DNA of 64,000 nucleotides from Acanthochromis polyacanthus (taxonomy: Eukaryota; Chordata; Actinopteri; Pomacentridae): positions 24,779,621 through 24,843,620 of the forward strand of contig NC_067125.1 of NCBI RefSeq assembly GCF_021347895.1, in the 5' to 3' direction. The stretch's first letter is position 1. Every line of letters starts with the position of its first letter. Shown in pieces: positions 1-50,047 of this stretch. Under the pieces are notes generated by a model. The model did not search any database and was not told where the DNA came from. It saw only the letters and a list, made by a program, of their open reading frames with translations. Made by a program: the position numbers and the translations under genes.

Positions 1-291
1 GAAACTCGACTTCTGTTTTTTCTTGTGGACGATGTTTCACCTTATGGATGAGAAGTGAAACATCTTCTAGAACCACAAAGAGACTCAGTTACATTAGTTT
101 TTAACTTGGAGTTAAAAGATTACATTGACCTGGATGACTGCAAAGACGCATTTTAACTATTTAAATGTGGTTTTGAAGCGAAACACCCTCATTTTTTCCA
201 CTAACGTTGTGTTTTTGTGCCTCCTTTCCAGTGGAAGGTTCTGGTGGTTCGATCTTCCAGAGCTGTTTTCGCTCATTCCTCCTCCACTCAC

Positions 292-24285
<23,994 letters not shown>

Positions 24286-24439
24286 CTTCACAACGACAAT
24301 AATTCTGCCCCAGAAGCTGTTTGTTCCGCTTAGACTGACTGTAAACACCGAAAATGACCGAGAGAAAAAACTGGAGCACAAGAGAAATGCAGCGTTGAAG
24401 CTAGACACCTGACACACACGCTGCTTCCGCTCAGTCCTT

Positions 24440-25560
24440 CACAATAAAGATCCGATTGCAACACATAATATAATATGATATAAACAATATGATATGACAG
24501 AATAAAAAATAATGTAACAAAATACAATATAATATATAATATAAAATAATCCAATATAATATAATAAAAATATTATAATATAACTAAAATAAGTCTAGAA
24601 TAGAAAAGTAAGAACAGATACTGGCAAAAATATTTAAGAGGTAAATTATTATTTCACAAGGAAATGAAATATGACACATGAAATTAAAATATTGCGCATT
24701 AAATTGAAGATATAAGCAGGATACATTACTGAAAATAAAAAGTGGGAGGGCAAAAAAAGACCAACAGAATAGAAGATCGATAAAACACAATTAATGTAAT
24801 AATATAAATAATAGGAAAATTAAGCATTACACAATAAACTGAAATATTGCATTTTATATTGAATATATGTACACAATGTATGACAAAAAAAACTAAGCTA
24901 AAATAAGATTAGAATGGAAAAGTAAAAGCTAATCTTGGAAATCAAGCTGAAACAGGACCTGAAATTTAATTATTTCTTCTGAAAATCTAGTACTGCACAT
25001 GAAACTGAAGATATAAGTGTGATACATTACTAAAATGCATAAACAAATGAGCTAGAATAAGACTGGAATAGATTATTTATGAAATATAGACATGAAACCA
25101 AAATATTGTGCATTGCAATTGAAGATATAACTACCAAATGATACTAAAACTAAAAATTGATAGTGTAACATAAGACTACAATAGAATATAAGAAGTAATC
25201 TTGGCAATAATGTTGAAGGAGTTTATTGATATTGTAAAGGGTAATGAAATGTCGGACATTAAATTGATATATTGCGTATTAAATTGAATATATAAACAAG
25301 ATATATTACTAAAAATAAAAATGACTAAGGTAAAATAAGATTAGAATAGAAAAAATAAAATTAATCCTGGGAATAATGCTGGAACAGGACAGTAATATTG
25401 CACCTGAAATGTGAATATTGCACATTAAATTGAAGATATTGTTAGGATATATTACTAAAAAATAAATAAATGAGCTAGAACAAGACAAGAATAGAAAAAT
25501 TAAAACGTAATCATGGAAATAAAATTAAAATAGGTCAGTAGTATTGCAATCATATTGAAT
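24440..25560. repeat. AT-rich tandem array upstream of hif3a
   Basis: About five or six degenerate units of roughly 150-220 bp with 'gcacattaaattgaagatat', 'aagattagaatagaaaa' and 'ggaaataatgctggaa'. The array begins within about 160 bp of the hif3a start codon, so the promoter must be compact or embedded in it. Confidence 0.75.
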
Positions 25561-26079
25561 TGCGATGCAGAATGCTTTTATTTTGTAGCTTCTGTGTAAC
25601 TTCCGCTTTGTCTACTTGAGATGAACCCATAGACCCATATGCATAGACCTATACACTATGAGACGAACCCATAGACCTCTTTATATATGTCTATGGACCT
25701 ATACACTGTGCGATGAACCCAGGCGGGTTCATCAAACAGGCCACGCCCCACGTCACGTCCGCAACCAAAAGGTCACTTTGTGCTGCTGCTGCCATAGATA
25801 GCTGCAGCTTCTGGTTGTTTGACTGCAGCGCCTCCTGCTGGTCACCAGAGGAAGAGAGGATTTACAAAGTAAAAGTCCTGCAGCTCAGTGGAAACACATG
25901 AATGACTCAAAGTAGCAGAAATCATTCTTTTGAAAAGAAAAAAAGATATAAAGTCGAATTTCTTTAATTATTTATTTCACAAAAAAAACTGAAGAAGAAA
26001 AATTAAAATGTCCAACATTCTTCCAAGTGTCCACAGGTGTCAAAAGTACTGGGGGAAAATGCATAATATAGATATTTTC

Positions 26080-26500
26080 ACAACCTCCAATAATTCTGTT
26101 CATCATCTGTAGAAAGATGTTTCACCATGCTGAATGTATCTCCAACAACTTGCTCCTCTGTTCACTGTTTCTGAGCCATGCTGCATTTATTTTAAATTGA
26201 ATGTTCAAAAATGACTCAAAATGTATCCAAAATGACTTGAAAATAAACCAGAGTAACCACAAATATCCAAAATTATTTAAAAAATTACGAAAATCACCCA
26301 AAAACTGTCCAAAAACAGATTAAACTAGTTTAAAATTACTCAAACTGTGTTTTAAAATGACAATTTTTGAGTCATTAAAAAAATGTCCAGTTTTAAGTCT
26401 CTGCTCATTATCTGCAGAAAGATGTTTCACCATGCTTAATGTATCGTCCAACACCTTGCTCCTCTGTTCACTGTTTCTGAGCCATGCTGCATTTATTAGG
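26080..26500. repeat. Local direct duplication (about 100 bp, 310 bp apart)
   Basis: The block 'agaaagatgtttcaccatgc ... gagccatgctgcatttatt' occurs at about 26100-26190 and again at about 26405-26498 with few differences. The second copy abuts the repeat that starts 'agggtccgagcac'. Confidence 0.8.
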
Positions 26501-27090
26501 GTCCGAGCACTGACGGTGCCGAAGGACCCTATTGAAACGCGGGTTCTTTTTCTTCTTCTTCACTCTTTTCCCGTCTTTTCAAACTCCAGTTTGGCAGCCT
26601 AAACATACCCCAAAATGTGTCAAACTTTGCATGCACTGGCGAAAAATTTGATATTTTATGGGAATTGCGCAATCTGTCTCAAACTTTACATGTATGGTCA
26701 ATGTCTTGCCCTGATCACATTCACATGCTGATATAAAGCCATAGTCATAGCGCCACCTGCTGAATGGAAGGAAATGCTCTTAAACTAGCCTGTTCATGCT
26801 CTGATCTGCTTGAAACTTTACATGTGTGATCAGAGACCAATCCTAATCACATCCAAAGGCCAAAATACACTCTTGGTCACAGCACCACCTGGTGGATGGA
26901 TAAGAAAAGCTCTATGACTAGCCTGTACATGCTCCAATCTGCCTGAAATTTTACGTGTGATCAGAGTGCAAACTTCATCACGTTCATAGTTCGACATGCA
27001 CTCTCGGTTGAAACACCACCTGGTGGACATGCGTGGACTCGCCGATCAGCGTGGATGCGAGAACCCGTCCAACGCTGCTTGCAGCTTTAA
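26500..27090 (+). repeat. Teleost 'GGGTCCGAGCAC' interspersed element
   Basis: Begins 'agggtccgagcactgacgg' and 'gaaggaccctattgaaac', contains repeated 'ccacctggtggatg' blocks, and ends 'gcttgcagctttaattg'. I recognise this as a very abundant fish repeat. It has no coding capacity. Related 'cgccacctg' motifs reappear at 27460-27990, probably a second, more decayed copy. Confidence 0.75.
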
Positions 27091-28159
27091 TTGCTTTTAC
27101 TTTTTCACTCCATTAAGAGGCTGCTTTCTGTTTCTGGAGCCCGGCCAGATGGTTTATTGGCCCCGGCTCATGGTAGCAGTGTTGCTAATGGACTGGAGAG
27201 TAAAATAATAACAGCAAGCATGAGAAAAAGCCCACAGCTGAGTAGCAATTGTGGAGGTACAGAACACCTGGCACAATGTGGAAAGCAGGAGTTCATAATG
27301 CAAACTGCTGTTTTTTTAATCACCTGTTGAAAAGGAATGACATAAAAATGAACCTCCAAACCTTTGACCTCACGTAGAACAGGTGTGTTTGTTTACAGTA
27401 TTTCTAAGCTTCTGTTGAAGAGCAGCGATGGGACTTCATTCTAAATATTGGCAGAAATGGTTCCATAGCTCCACCTGGAAATTTTCAAACAGGAACTATG
27501 ACCAGTACTTGTCTTGTGCAGTTATGAACTTCGGTAGGCATATGTAACTCCTCAAGACGCAAAAAATTGTAAATGACACCCATGCCCAAAACACAACAGA
27601 AAGTGGGCCATTTTGAATTATGTGCCATATTTTCGACACTTTTGGGTCATTTTTGGACATTTTCTAGAGCTATACATTCAGAGTAACCCGAAGAGAGCTC
27701 AAATTTGGCCAGGATGTACTCCAGCCATGGGTGATGAAAAGTTATCTAATGCTTCACAAAAGTCTGAGAACATGGTAATGGCGGTCCCCGGAATTTCCAC
27801 AATTCACCATGACACAGGAAATGCAGTGTAACTGGACTGTACATGCTGCAATCTGCCTCAAACCTTACATGTGTGATCCATACATGTGTGATCCATAGAC
27901 TGTAGACTGCACTTTATATACAGTCTATGGTGTGAACAGAGTCCGACATTTATGAATTCCTTAGACCATTATACAGTCATAACGCCACCTGGTGGATGTG
28001 AAAAATCACAGGATGCTTTTGACGTTATCCGATGTTGTCGCTTTAAAACTTTTAAATTTGGCAAATGTAAAAATAACCATACTTGCTATGTAATTGCTAG
28101 TAAATATTCTACCGATTGCTGTCAACTACAACGTTACTTTATTTACTTTTAACAGGTGA

Positions 28160-28423
28160 TTCGAGTAATTCTTGCCGCTTCCTGTGGAGGCCGAGGGAGG
28201 GAGCGAGACTCATAGATATATCTATGGCGACAATTATATGAGTCGTAGAAGTAGAAACGGATGCAGTAGCAGCCGCAGAAGAAGAAGCAACAGTAGCAGT
28301 TTCCGGCGCTGCCAAACTGCGTTTTGTTTTGTGTTTTTGTCGTATTAAAGTTGTTAATGATTATTTCGAAGCAACAGAAGTGACTGACAAAAAAGAGGAG
28401 CGACTGTTAACCGTCTCGCAAAC
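28160..28423 (+). promoter_or_regulatory. ercc2: Probable ercc2 promoter and 5' UTR
   Basis: The sequence just before the ercc2 ATG contains 'ccgcttcctgtgg' and 'tttccggcgctgcc', both ETS-type sites common in TATA-less housekeeping promoters. There is no obvious TATA box. The transcription start is inferred, not seen. Confidence 0.45.
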
Positions 28424-41430
<13,007 letters not shown>

Positions 41431-42027
41431 AGGTGACACACTCTGCTGCGTTACGTCGTCACCATGGCAACGCCCGCAATGGGGTCATCGGCCGTTAACA
41501 ATAATCAGAAGTGGGTCAAGTGGCAGATACAACTTACAGAGTTCACTTTGGGCAGCGCAGACTTCCAGATAGGCAGGATTTAGGAGGTTAAACAAAACTA
41601 CCTAAGAAGTTCTTTTCCTCTGTGTGGTAAACGTACCATTACAGTATTTAAAGTACAGGTTGGCTCAGCTGCCACTTAAAGCTAACAAGTACTATTGAAA
41701 AGAAAACAGAAATGTCAGCAGTAATGAACAGTTTCCGTTATTATAAGTAAACTAATACTTGAATTAGTTCCCAGCGTTTCAACAGATTGTGGCACTTATT
41801 TTCAGTCGAGAAACAAGTCGCGCCGTTTTAAAATTGTCCTCTTTTGATAAGTTACAAACGGCATCAGTGGGTCAACGTGTTGCATCAGCTGCAGAATCAT
41901 TCTTCCATCTGTGGGTGTAACATCGGTCCAAATAGTGTCTGTCATACAGACTAGACTACTGTAACTGTACATAGTCGCATTTTATACTGAATATTTGTTT
42001 ACCTGTGTTCCAACAAGGAAGATGGAC

Positions 42028-42033
42028 AATAAA
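42028..42033 (+). terminator. ercc2: ercc2 polyadenylation signal
   Basis: AATAAA about 600 bases after the ercc2 stop codon, followed by a T/G-rich stretch ('ggttgtgttgttctt'). This gives a 3' UTR of about 0.6 kb. Confidence 0.75.
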
Positions 42034-42115
42034 TGTTTGTATTTAATCAGCCGGTTGTGTTGTTCTTCTTAGGAATGCATTTTACTTTTTGTGTGTTTTG
42101 AGAGAACGGCCTTTA

Positions 42116-42426
42116 ACCCTATATATGTATGTATGTGTGTATATGAAGAGTTTATTTGCAAAAACAGATAACTCCATTTTGATACATTTTCAGAAAACTT
42201 TTTTTATTGTTTACTTGAGATAATATCAAACTGAAGTTGAGTGGATTTGACTGAGTAGAAAAATACATGACAAAACAGAGAAAAAAATCAATTATTGTTA
42301 CTGTTATTATCTCAAGTAAACAATATAAAAATAAATTTTCTGAAAATTTATAAAACAGTTATTTGTTTTTGCAAATAAACTCTTCATATACGTGTGTGCA
42401 TATGTGTATGTAGATGTATGTATACA
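42116..42426. repeat. Long imperfect palindrome downstream of ercc2
   Basis: The left arm (about 42118-42232) contains 'gaagagtttatttgcaaaaa' and 'tgtttacttgagataat'; the right arm (about 42300-42420) is its reverse complement. The spacer is about 70 bases. It is probably a MITE and would fold into a long hairpin, about 90 bases past the ercc2 poly(A) signal. Confidence 0.8.
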
Positions 42427-42469
42427 CTAAATGATGTCGTCTTTGTGACATTTTGGACGGCATACTAAA

Positions 42470-43980
42470 CTACACTCAACAAAAATATCAACGTAACACT
42501 TTTGTTTTTGCTCCCATTTTTTATGAGATGAACTCAAAGATCTAAAACTTTTTCCACATACACAATATCACCATTTCTCTCCAATATTGTTCACAAATCT
42601 GTCTAAATCTGTGATAGTGAGCACTTCTCCTTTGCTGAGATAATCCATCCCACCTCACAGGTGTGCCATATGAAGATGCTGATTAGACACCATGATTAGT
42701 GCACAGGTGTGCCTTAGACTGCCCACAATAAAAGGCCTCTCTGAAAGGTGCAGTTTTGTTTTATTGGGGAGTCCACTCCTCTTCAATGGCTGTGTGAAGT
42801 TGCTGGATATTGGCGGGAACTGGTACACACTGTTGTATACGCCAATCCAGAGCATCCCAAACATGCTCAATAGGGTGCTCCTAAAATATCAAGTTAAATT
42901 TTTCAAATGTGCTTTTTGATTTTTTTTTTTGTTCCTCTTGGGGAAAAAGTAATGTGAGTGCTCCACCAGTATAGGCACTGTGCTTGACAAAGTCAAGGAC
43001 ATCGAGAAGAACAAATAAAATAAAGACAACTTGGTTAGCAGTCTTAATTTTATCCAAACGAAGAAAAGAAAATCTCTATAGAGGTTATGTTTGTCTAGGA
43101 GAATTAAATTATCTTTAAAAATCTAATTAGTAAAAATTATTGTTGACGATTGCACATTTGTGACTGAAACTGGATTGTAAATGCGTTTTGCTTTGTAGAA
43201 TGTTAACATTCTAGAATCCTCCTTCTTCTGTACTGAACTTTAATGTGTGTTTTCTTTCTGATTTCCTTTGCTACTGTTGCTAGGCAACTGTATGAAAAAT
43301 AAACATCTAATGTCACTGCACTCATCAAATCAGTTTGTCTGTGTAGATTCTCAGTCATCCAAGTCATGGTAATCGTCAGCCGGTATTTTGGTGAAAGTAA
43401 CAGAGGACGACCACTGCAGCCATGATTACTCGCACTATGGTTCATTCTGTACCTCCTGATTACTGCTGCAACTGTTTCCACTGATCATCTGAGTACAGTG
43501 AAGGTGTCTCAGTGATTGTACACTCAAAAATATAAACGCAACACTTTTGTTTTTGCTCCCAATGAGGATGACGAGCATGCAGATGAGCTTCCCTGTGACG
43601 GTTTCTGACAGTTTGTGCAGAAATTCTTTGGTTATGCAAACCGATTGTTTCAGCAGCTGTCCGAGTGGCTGGTCTCAGACGATCTTGGAGGTGAACATGC
43701 TGGATGCTGGATGGACCCCAAGCGACTTGCAGCTGTAATTGCAGCAAAAGGTGGCGCTACAAAGTATTAATGCAAGGGGGCCGAATAATATTGCACGCCC
43801 CACTTTTCAGGTTTATTTGTTAAAGTTTAAAATATCCAATAAATTTTGTTCCACTTCACGATTGTGTCCCACTTGTTGATTCTTGACAAAAAATTAAAAT
43901 TTTATATCTTTATGTTTGAAGCCTGAAATGTGGCGAAAGGTTGGAAAGTTCAAGGGGGCCGAATACTTTCACAAGGCACC
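42470..43980 (-). mobile_element. Scrambled Tc1-like elements
   Basis: The terminal phrase 'acacttttgtttttgctccc' occurs at 42500-42520 and again at about 43540. The minus strand near 43590-43700 encodes RISAQTVRNRHREAHLHARH, the HTH region of a Tc1 transposase, and a GRPLL-type linker lies near 43410. Another terminus, 'ggggccgaatactttcacaa', is at 43945-43975. No intact transposase remains. Confidence 0.65.
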
Positions 43981-43983
43981 GTA

Positions 43984-46900
43984 TCTGACCACGCTGGGGT
44001 GTATTTGACACTTCATTTAAGCAACAAACCAAAAGAGACCTTATGGCGACTGAACACAGGCTGTCTTAATGACATTAATTTTCAGACGTTTATGGAGAAT
44101 GAATTTAAAGAATATATGACCAATAATAATAATGGAGCTGTGTCTCCTAGCATTCTGTGGAACGCTGCTAAAGCTGTCCTTAGGGGCAAGTTCATTATGT
44201 GGTCAACCTGGAAGAAACAGTGGCGTATCCAGGACTTTTTTACCGGGGTGGCCTTGATGGGACACAAAGCTAGTGTGGGGTGGCTATGGCATAGCGGAGT
44301 TCAATGCCATGTATGCAGCCGACCACAGTTCAAACCCCAGTACTTTGCTGCATGTGACATCCCCTCTTTCTCCCATGATTTCCTGTCTCATAAGTGTTGA
44401 ATAAAGGTGTCTATTCTGGTTTATTTTTAAATTCCATTTCCCATTATTACAGTCCTCAATTATATCTGGTTATTTTAACTACTCTAAATCAGTAAAATAT
44501 GTTCAGGATAGGGTACAAATTTTCTAAGAGCCATTTCCTTGGATTAAAGTCCTCATCTCTTCACAAATTAGATTAGATTAGCAAAATTTAACTGCTCTCA
44601 ACTCATCCTGTAGAATAACATTATCAGTCATCAGCTCATCAACTGTGTCACCTGTACTGTTGCTTTACTAACTGAAGCGCCATCTTGTACCAATTACTGC
44701 AGTAAGTTGCTAGGAACGCTAGATTCATAACATCGAATTTTAAACCAAAAATTGTCTCAGATTAGTTATTTCACCAGTAAGCAGCTGTGTAATACACAGG
44801 ATGATGTAGAGAGCTGGTTAGATCATGGGTAGAAGCCAGACACGGAGCTGATGGGGTTCTATCCATCTTCTCGGCGTTTATTTCACTCTAGCTATGACAA
44901 CCTGCTAACAATATATTATTCCTTACATACATCTTACATGTGAAAAGTAACCCCACGAGCTCTTGTTTCCTTACAGCGCTCATTAGAGCATCCATAGGCT
45001 GAACAGAAGTCCGGCATCTAAGTGTTGAGTGGCAAAACCAGCATTGTAAAAAAATATCCGAGCACCTTGCATAGTAGCTACACGTGTGATGTTTCTATCA
45101 TTGATTGACAGAATATCTCTTGTTTCTCGTGTTGACGAACTTGACCAACCATGGGCGTAACCACCATCTCAGAAGTGAGGGGGACAAATTTTTCAGAGCG
45201 ATTTATCATTCTCTTACATTTAATTGCACCGTTCTTAGTGGCTAAAGAACCACATAATCCCTAACAGCCACAGTACAATACCAGGGGACCAACGAGGCTA
45301 GTTCTTTAAACTATAAAGTATAAAACTTTAAACTATAAAATCTAAAGTTTTAGTGGCCAAACTCTAGTTGAGTTGACAACAATGTCCCTTGAACATCTAC
45401 TGGACGAGTAGCCAAAGGTGCCAAACACTGAACATGAAATGATCAGTACTGCCTGGTTTCTCCCTGCAATAGATATATTATTTTCAGGAAGTTATAATCT
45501 CTCCTTACCTGTAAAGACCCTACATCCTTGTCCCTGCTGCTGGCCTCTGATCCATCTCCTCCCTGACTCTGCTCTTTCTGTTATGGCAATAAACATTAAA
45601 AATGTGGTAAGAAAAATTCTGAAATAGCATTAGGAAGAGTAAAAATTGCAGTAGAATTTAACCTCAAAATCACTTTAACCCATAGATACATATTTTTTTC
45701 TCAGCCACATATATTTTTTCACCTCTGCAGACCCTGCATGGTCAACATTACTGCTGGCCGCCGCCTCTGGTCCATCTCCTGCCTGACTCTGCTCTTTGTT
45801 ATGGAAATAATCATTTAAAAAGTCTGAAAATCAAAATTCTGAGATAGAATTTGAAAGAGAAGCAGTAAAAATAGTTGTAAATTTAACCACTTTTATACCA
45901 TAGATAGCCTATTCTTTTTTCTCCTCCCTGACTCTCCTCTTTTGGGACCAAAAGACTTAAATACATGGAGAGCAATTGTGAGCACATCTTCTGCCCAGAA
46001 ATTAAAGAGGACTGGGTTTATTCCAAGAATAAATTAATTAGCAGTAATGTAACGGAGGCAACAGCATTTAAATTATTAACTAGCTTAACATATTGATATA
46101 TTGCCACGTTTTACCTTGTCATCATTTAGCTAACAAGTCTAACATTGTTTACATCCAACAAGGTCACACAACTTACACGGTTTGTTTGGAAAGAACTGTG
46201 TAAAGTTTTTTGCTTCTTGCTAGCTCTGGCTGGTTTGCTAAACATTACTCCAGACGCACGTTCAGCACTGCTCAGCACAGCAGCACGTCTCCTGTGGAAC
46301 ACCTGCGTTAGCATGCGCTCATGGTCCATTCAAAGACAGCTCGGGAAAACACGTTACTGGATGCTAATAACGGGTTTAGCTGTTGTAACGGCTGAAAAAA
46401 GTGCGGGGGACAGAGGGGACAGATGTGGAAAGTGCGGGGGACATGTCCCATGCGTACCCCGCGTCCGTTACGCCCATGTGACCAACTACCTATCAGATCT
46501 GGGGTGGCCGCAGGGGTGGCCAATGAGATTTCAGGGGTGGCCCCGGCCACCCCAGGCCACCCCCTAAAATCGCCATTGGGAAGAAAAGGGAAAAGGAGAA
46601 ACAAATTAAGACCTGACCATGAGGCTTAAATCTTTGGAGAGAAAGCATATGGAATGTAATGATACTAATACCTTAAATCAAATAGAAGAAACAAAACAAA
46701 CATTAAACGATATCTATGAAAAACAGATAGAGAATAAAGCAAAGTTTATAAAACAGAGCTATTATGAAAACAGTCCAAAATCTAAAAAACTTCTGGCTTG
46801 GAGAATCAGAAGACAGCAGGTGGACAGACTGATAGCTAAAGTGAAGGATCCTGACAATAAGTTGTCATGAATCAGATGGCATACAAAACTCCTTTGAAAA

Positions 46901-48917
46901 GTATTATACAAAATTATATGCACAGCCACAAGCAGCAGAACTTGAAGAAGTGTCTAGGTTTCTGACATCTTTAGATTTACCATCTATTGGAACAAAGCAA
47001 AACAAAGTGTTAACCCAAGAAATAACAGAAAACGAAATAAATAAAGCAATATCAAGATTGAAGACAAATAAAATGCCAGGCGCTGATGGTTATCCATCAG
47101 AGTGGTATAAGTGCTTCAGAGCAATTTTAGTGCCAACTCTTAGAGATTGTTTTAATTATGTTCTTAAAGGAGGAGAGACTCCGCTATCCTGGAGACAGGC
47201 AGTCATCTCAATAATTCCTAAACCCGGTAAAGATAGACTCAGACTACTCTTTCTCTTTCAGTCTTTACCTGTGGAGATACCCGCTAAACAGTTGACTGAA
47301 TGGAACAGATTAATCTCAAATTTTATTTGGGAAAAGAAAAGACCAAGAGTAAAGTTACAGACATTGCAGCTTCCTAAGGACAAAGGTGGGATGGCACTGC
47401 CATGCTTTGAAGATTATTACAGAGCTGCACAACTGCGCTCATTAGTCTGCTGGTGTGATCCAAACATCGAAGCAAAATGGAAAGATTTGGAGCAAACCCA
47501 AATAGATGAACCACTACCATCTATTCTCGGAGACAAGAACCTTCAAAAAAAAAGGCCTAGATAAACTTCCCAATTGGAGTACTGTCCCATTAAACATTTG
47601 GTATAAAAATGTAAAGATCAAAAATTTGAAGAATCAACAAAAATATTACGCTGGATTGCTTATGATTCAGATTTTGAAGCAGCTAAATTGGACAGTAAAT
47701 TTAAGCAATGGATCCGCAGAGGGATCACGTCTCACTGCACTATTTCCAACAAGGGGGATCTGAAGACTTTTCAACAACTTATACAAAATTATAACCTGGT
47801 GAAGCAAGACTTCTACAGATATCTACAGTTAAGATCTTACTTTTACAAATATATTAAAAATCCTGAGGAGAGAGGAAAATGCCTGATTAATATTCTTGTT
47901 GATGTTATTAATGGCAAAACTAACAAAAAATGATTTCTCGAATCTACTCATCCCTGCAGCAAGAAAGAGGGCTCTCTACAATGTATGTTAAAACCAGATG
48001 GGAGAACGAGGCAAATGTAAAGTTAACTGAAGAGGAATGGTTAAATATATGTAAAACACGGTCCACTACCTCTATTTCGCATTTGTGGAGAGAATTTACT
48101 TGGAAAAATATTTTGAGGTTCTTTATCACCCCCAAAATTAAGCAATTACAAACCAATAAACCTGAGTATGGACAGTGTTGGAGATTGTGTGGCGCTAACT
48201 CTGCTGGGCGTTTCCATATATTCTGGGATTGTCCTGTTATCTCTTCCTATTGGATGGATGTTGTGACTGCAATTAGACTTATTATCACAACAGAGATCAA
48301 TTTTACTTTTGACGTAATATATTTAGGAAATTTACCAGGTGGGCTCAATAAAGGGGAGAGATATTTATTGCAAATTTTATTGGCTGGTAGTAAAAAAGCA
48401 ATCACTAAAAAATGGCTGAATAAAGAATCTCCAACAATCACTGAATGGAAAAATATAATTCAGGATATTCATAGTATGGAACAAATGACATTTTCTTTAA
48501 GATACGCCACCCAAAAGGGAGAAAAATATTGGAAAAACTGGATGTCATATTATAACCGGGAGTGATGTTGATGTTCCGGCTTTGGTTTACCTCAGCTGTG
48601 TTTACAAAGACCCGTTGTCCTTTTTTTTTTTTTTAATGTATTTTGATTAGTTTATCCATGTTATTTGTTTTCTGGATTTAACTGGTCATTAAGGACTCAA
48701 AAGAAAGGACCTGAAAGAAATATGGTCTTGTATGCCCTGATCCTGATGTAACCCACTTCATTTTCCGTTTATATATTGTTTACTACCTCTGTAAGCTTAA
48801 TTTTACATGCTGGCAAACTCCCTGACTGTTATGATGACCCCATCTGTCTGTTGTTAAATGTTCAATTTTAGTTGTTTTTGTTTTTAAAAGCAAAAATTTA
48901 AAAATAAAGTTAAAAAA
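43984..48917 (+). mobile_element. L1-like LINE, 5'-truncated, internally deleted, split by a hAT insertion
   Basis: The sequence starts inside ORF2 just after the endonuclease core (SDHAGVYLTL). It is interrupted by the element at 44218-46578 and resumes near 46579. Recognisable parts are KSKKLLAWRIRRQ, then KTNKMPGADGYPSEWYK and SIIPKPGKD of the reverse transcriptase. The frame then jumps directly to LISNFIWEKKRPRVK, so the FADD catalytic block and about 1 kb or more are missing. The C-terminal part contains GQCWRLCGANSAGRFHIFWDCP, a zinc-knuckle-like segment, and ends at 48565. The 3' UTR runs to an A-rich end near 48917. Frameshifts near 46865, 47560, 47760 and 47930 make it inactive. Confidence 0.85.
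44218..46578. mobile_element. hAT-like element nested in the LINE, with 8-bp target duplication
   Basis: GGAAGAAA is duplicated exactly at 44210-44217 and 46579-46586. The ends are CAGTGGCGTATCC and a right end whose complement reads CAATGGCGATTTT. 'ggggtggcc' motifs lie just inside both ends. The interior has no readable transposase but holds two related segments (about 45480-45640 and 45710-45860) with 'tccatctcctccctgactct'. It is best called a non-autonomous or decayed hAT. Confidence 0.87.
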
Positions 48918-49200
48918 AGGCTGTGAAAAACACTATAGAGCAGTTTTCTTTGAAAAGTCATCATGAATTTTGTCAAAAAACCCCCGCCATAGTATGTTGA
49001 TAAAAACTGCCATTTTTTCAACATGTGGTAAAAACATGCCATATGATCAAATAATGTAAAGTAGACTGTAAAAAACACCATAGAGCAGTTTTCTTTGAAA
49101 AAAATCATCACGAATTCTGTCCCAAAAAAATTTGATACTATAGTATGTCAAGAAAAAAAAGCCATTTTTTCAACATGTGGTAAAAACGTGCCATATGACG
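48900..49200. repeat. Tandem interspersed repeat, also at 54870-55070
   Basis: Two units of about 180 bp with 'agagcagttttctttgaaaa', 'catcatgaattttgtc' and 'tcaacatgtggtaaaaac'. The same units recur at 54870-55070. Confidence 0.75.
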
Positions 49201-49784
49201 GACGCCTGTATAACTCATCGGGTTTAGCGTGCGACCCATGCGTTACAGCCCTTGGTTCAAATAAGCACAGTGTGGAGGTTTGACTGGTGTCACATTTATT
49301 TCCAGAAAACCGTGAAACTAAAAACGCAAACAGAATTTTCATTTACTTTTGACATTTCATCAAGTTAAAATATTAAAATTCACAATTATTACAATTCCAA
49401 ATGATTGCAATATAAAAAGAAAAAATATACAAATAGCCCACCTCTCTTCGCCTACCAAGGGTGCACACTTGATTACGATCTGGTGCTGAATGACTGGCTT
49501 ACGGTTGATCGTGGACAAAATTACATTCCATAACAACTTTTACACAAAGCAACCAAAAAATAAGTCAATTCCCACTCAGCTCAGTTCGATTACTTTCATT
49601 TAGTTCTGGTTTACTTCCTGCTTCCGACCGCAGCACAGTTGCACAGCGACACGAATGGCATGACATGAATGGCGTGTGACAAACTGGCGTGTGACGCCAC
49701 TATTTATACCCTTTCTTCAATGGGCTGGACTACCTCGGAACATGAATAACAAAAAAAAAAAACACAACACAAATAGCCGCTCGG

Positions 49785-49930
49785 CCCAGCTGGCCACTTA
49801 CACCATGTACAGAGGCTTGTCTCTGACGCAGCGGCCCGGGTTCGATTCCTGCCCGCGGCCCTTTGCTGCATGTCTCCCCTGTTTCCTGTCACTCTTCACT
49901 GCTACTATCACAATAAGTAGCACTAGAGTT
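49785..49930 (+). repeat. tRNA-derived SINE-like repeat
   Basis: Contains 'cggcccgggttcgattcctg', a B-box-like block, followed by 'ggccctttgctgcatgtctc', a tail found in many fish SINEs. It does not fold as a full tRNA. A diverged inverted relative appears near 60880-61010. Confidence 0.65.
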
Positions 49931-50047
49931 CCCTATATCTCTCTACCTTACTGTAATGCCCTTAATGTTTTCTGTAAAGCGCTTTGAATTTTCTTAGATA
50001 TGAAGGGTGCTATACAGATAAACTTGCCTTGCTTTGCCTTAAGGATG

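Noticed and set aside
49842..49870. Extra tRNA gene suggested by 'gggttcgattcctg'
   Set aside because: Only a B-box-like segment; no acceptor or anticodon stem. Interpreted as a SINE.
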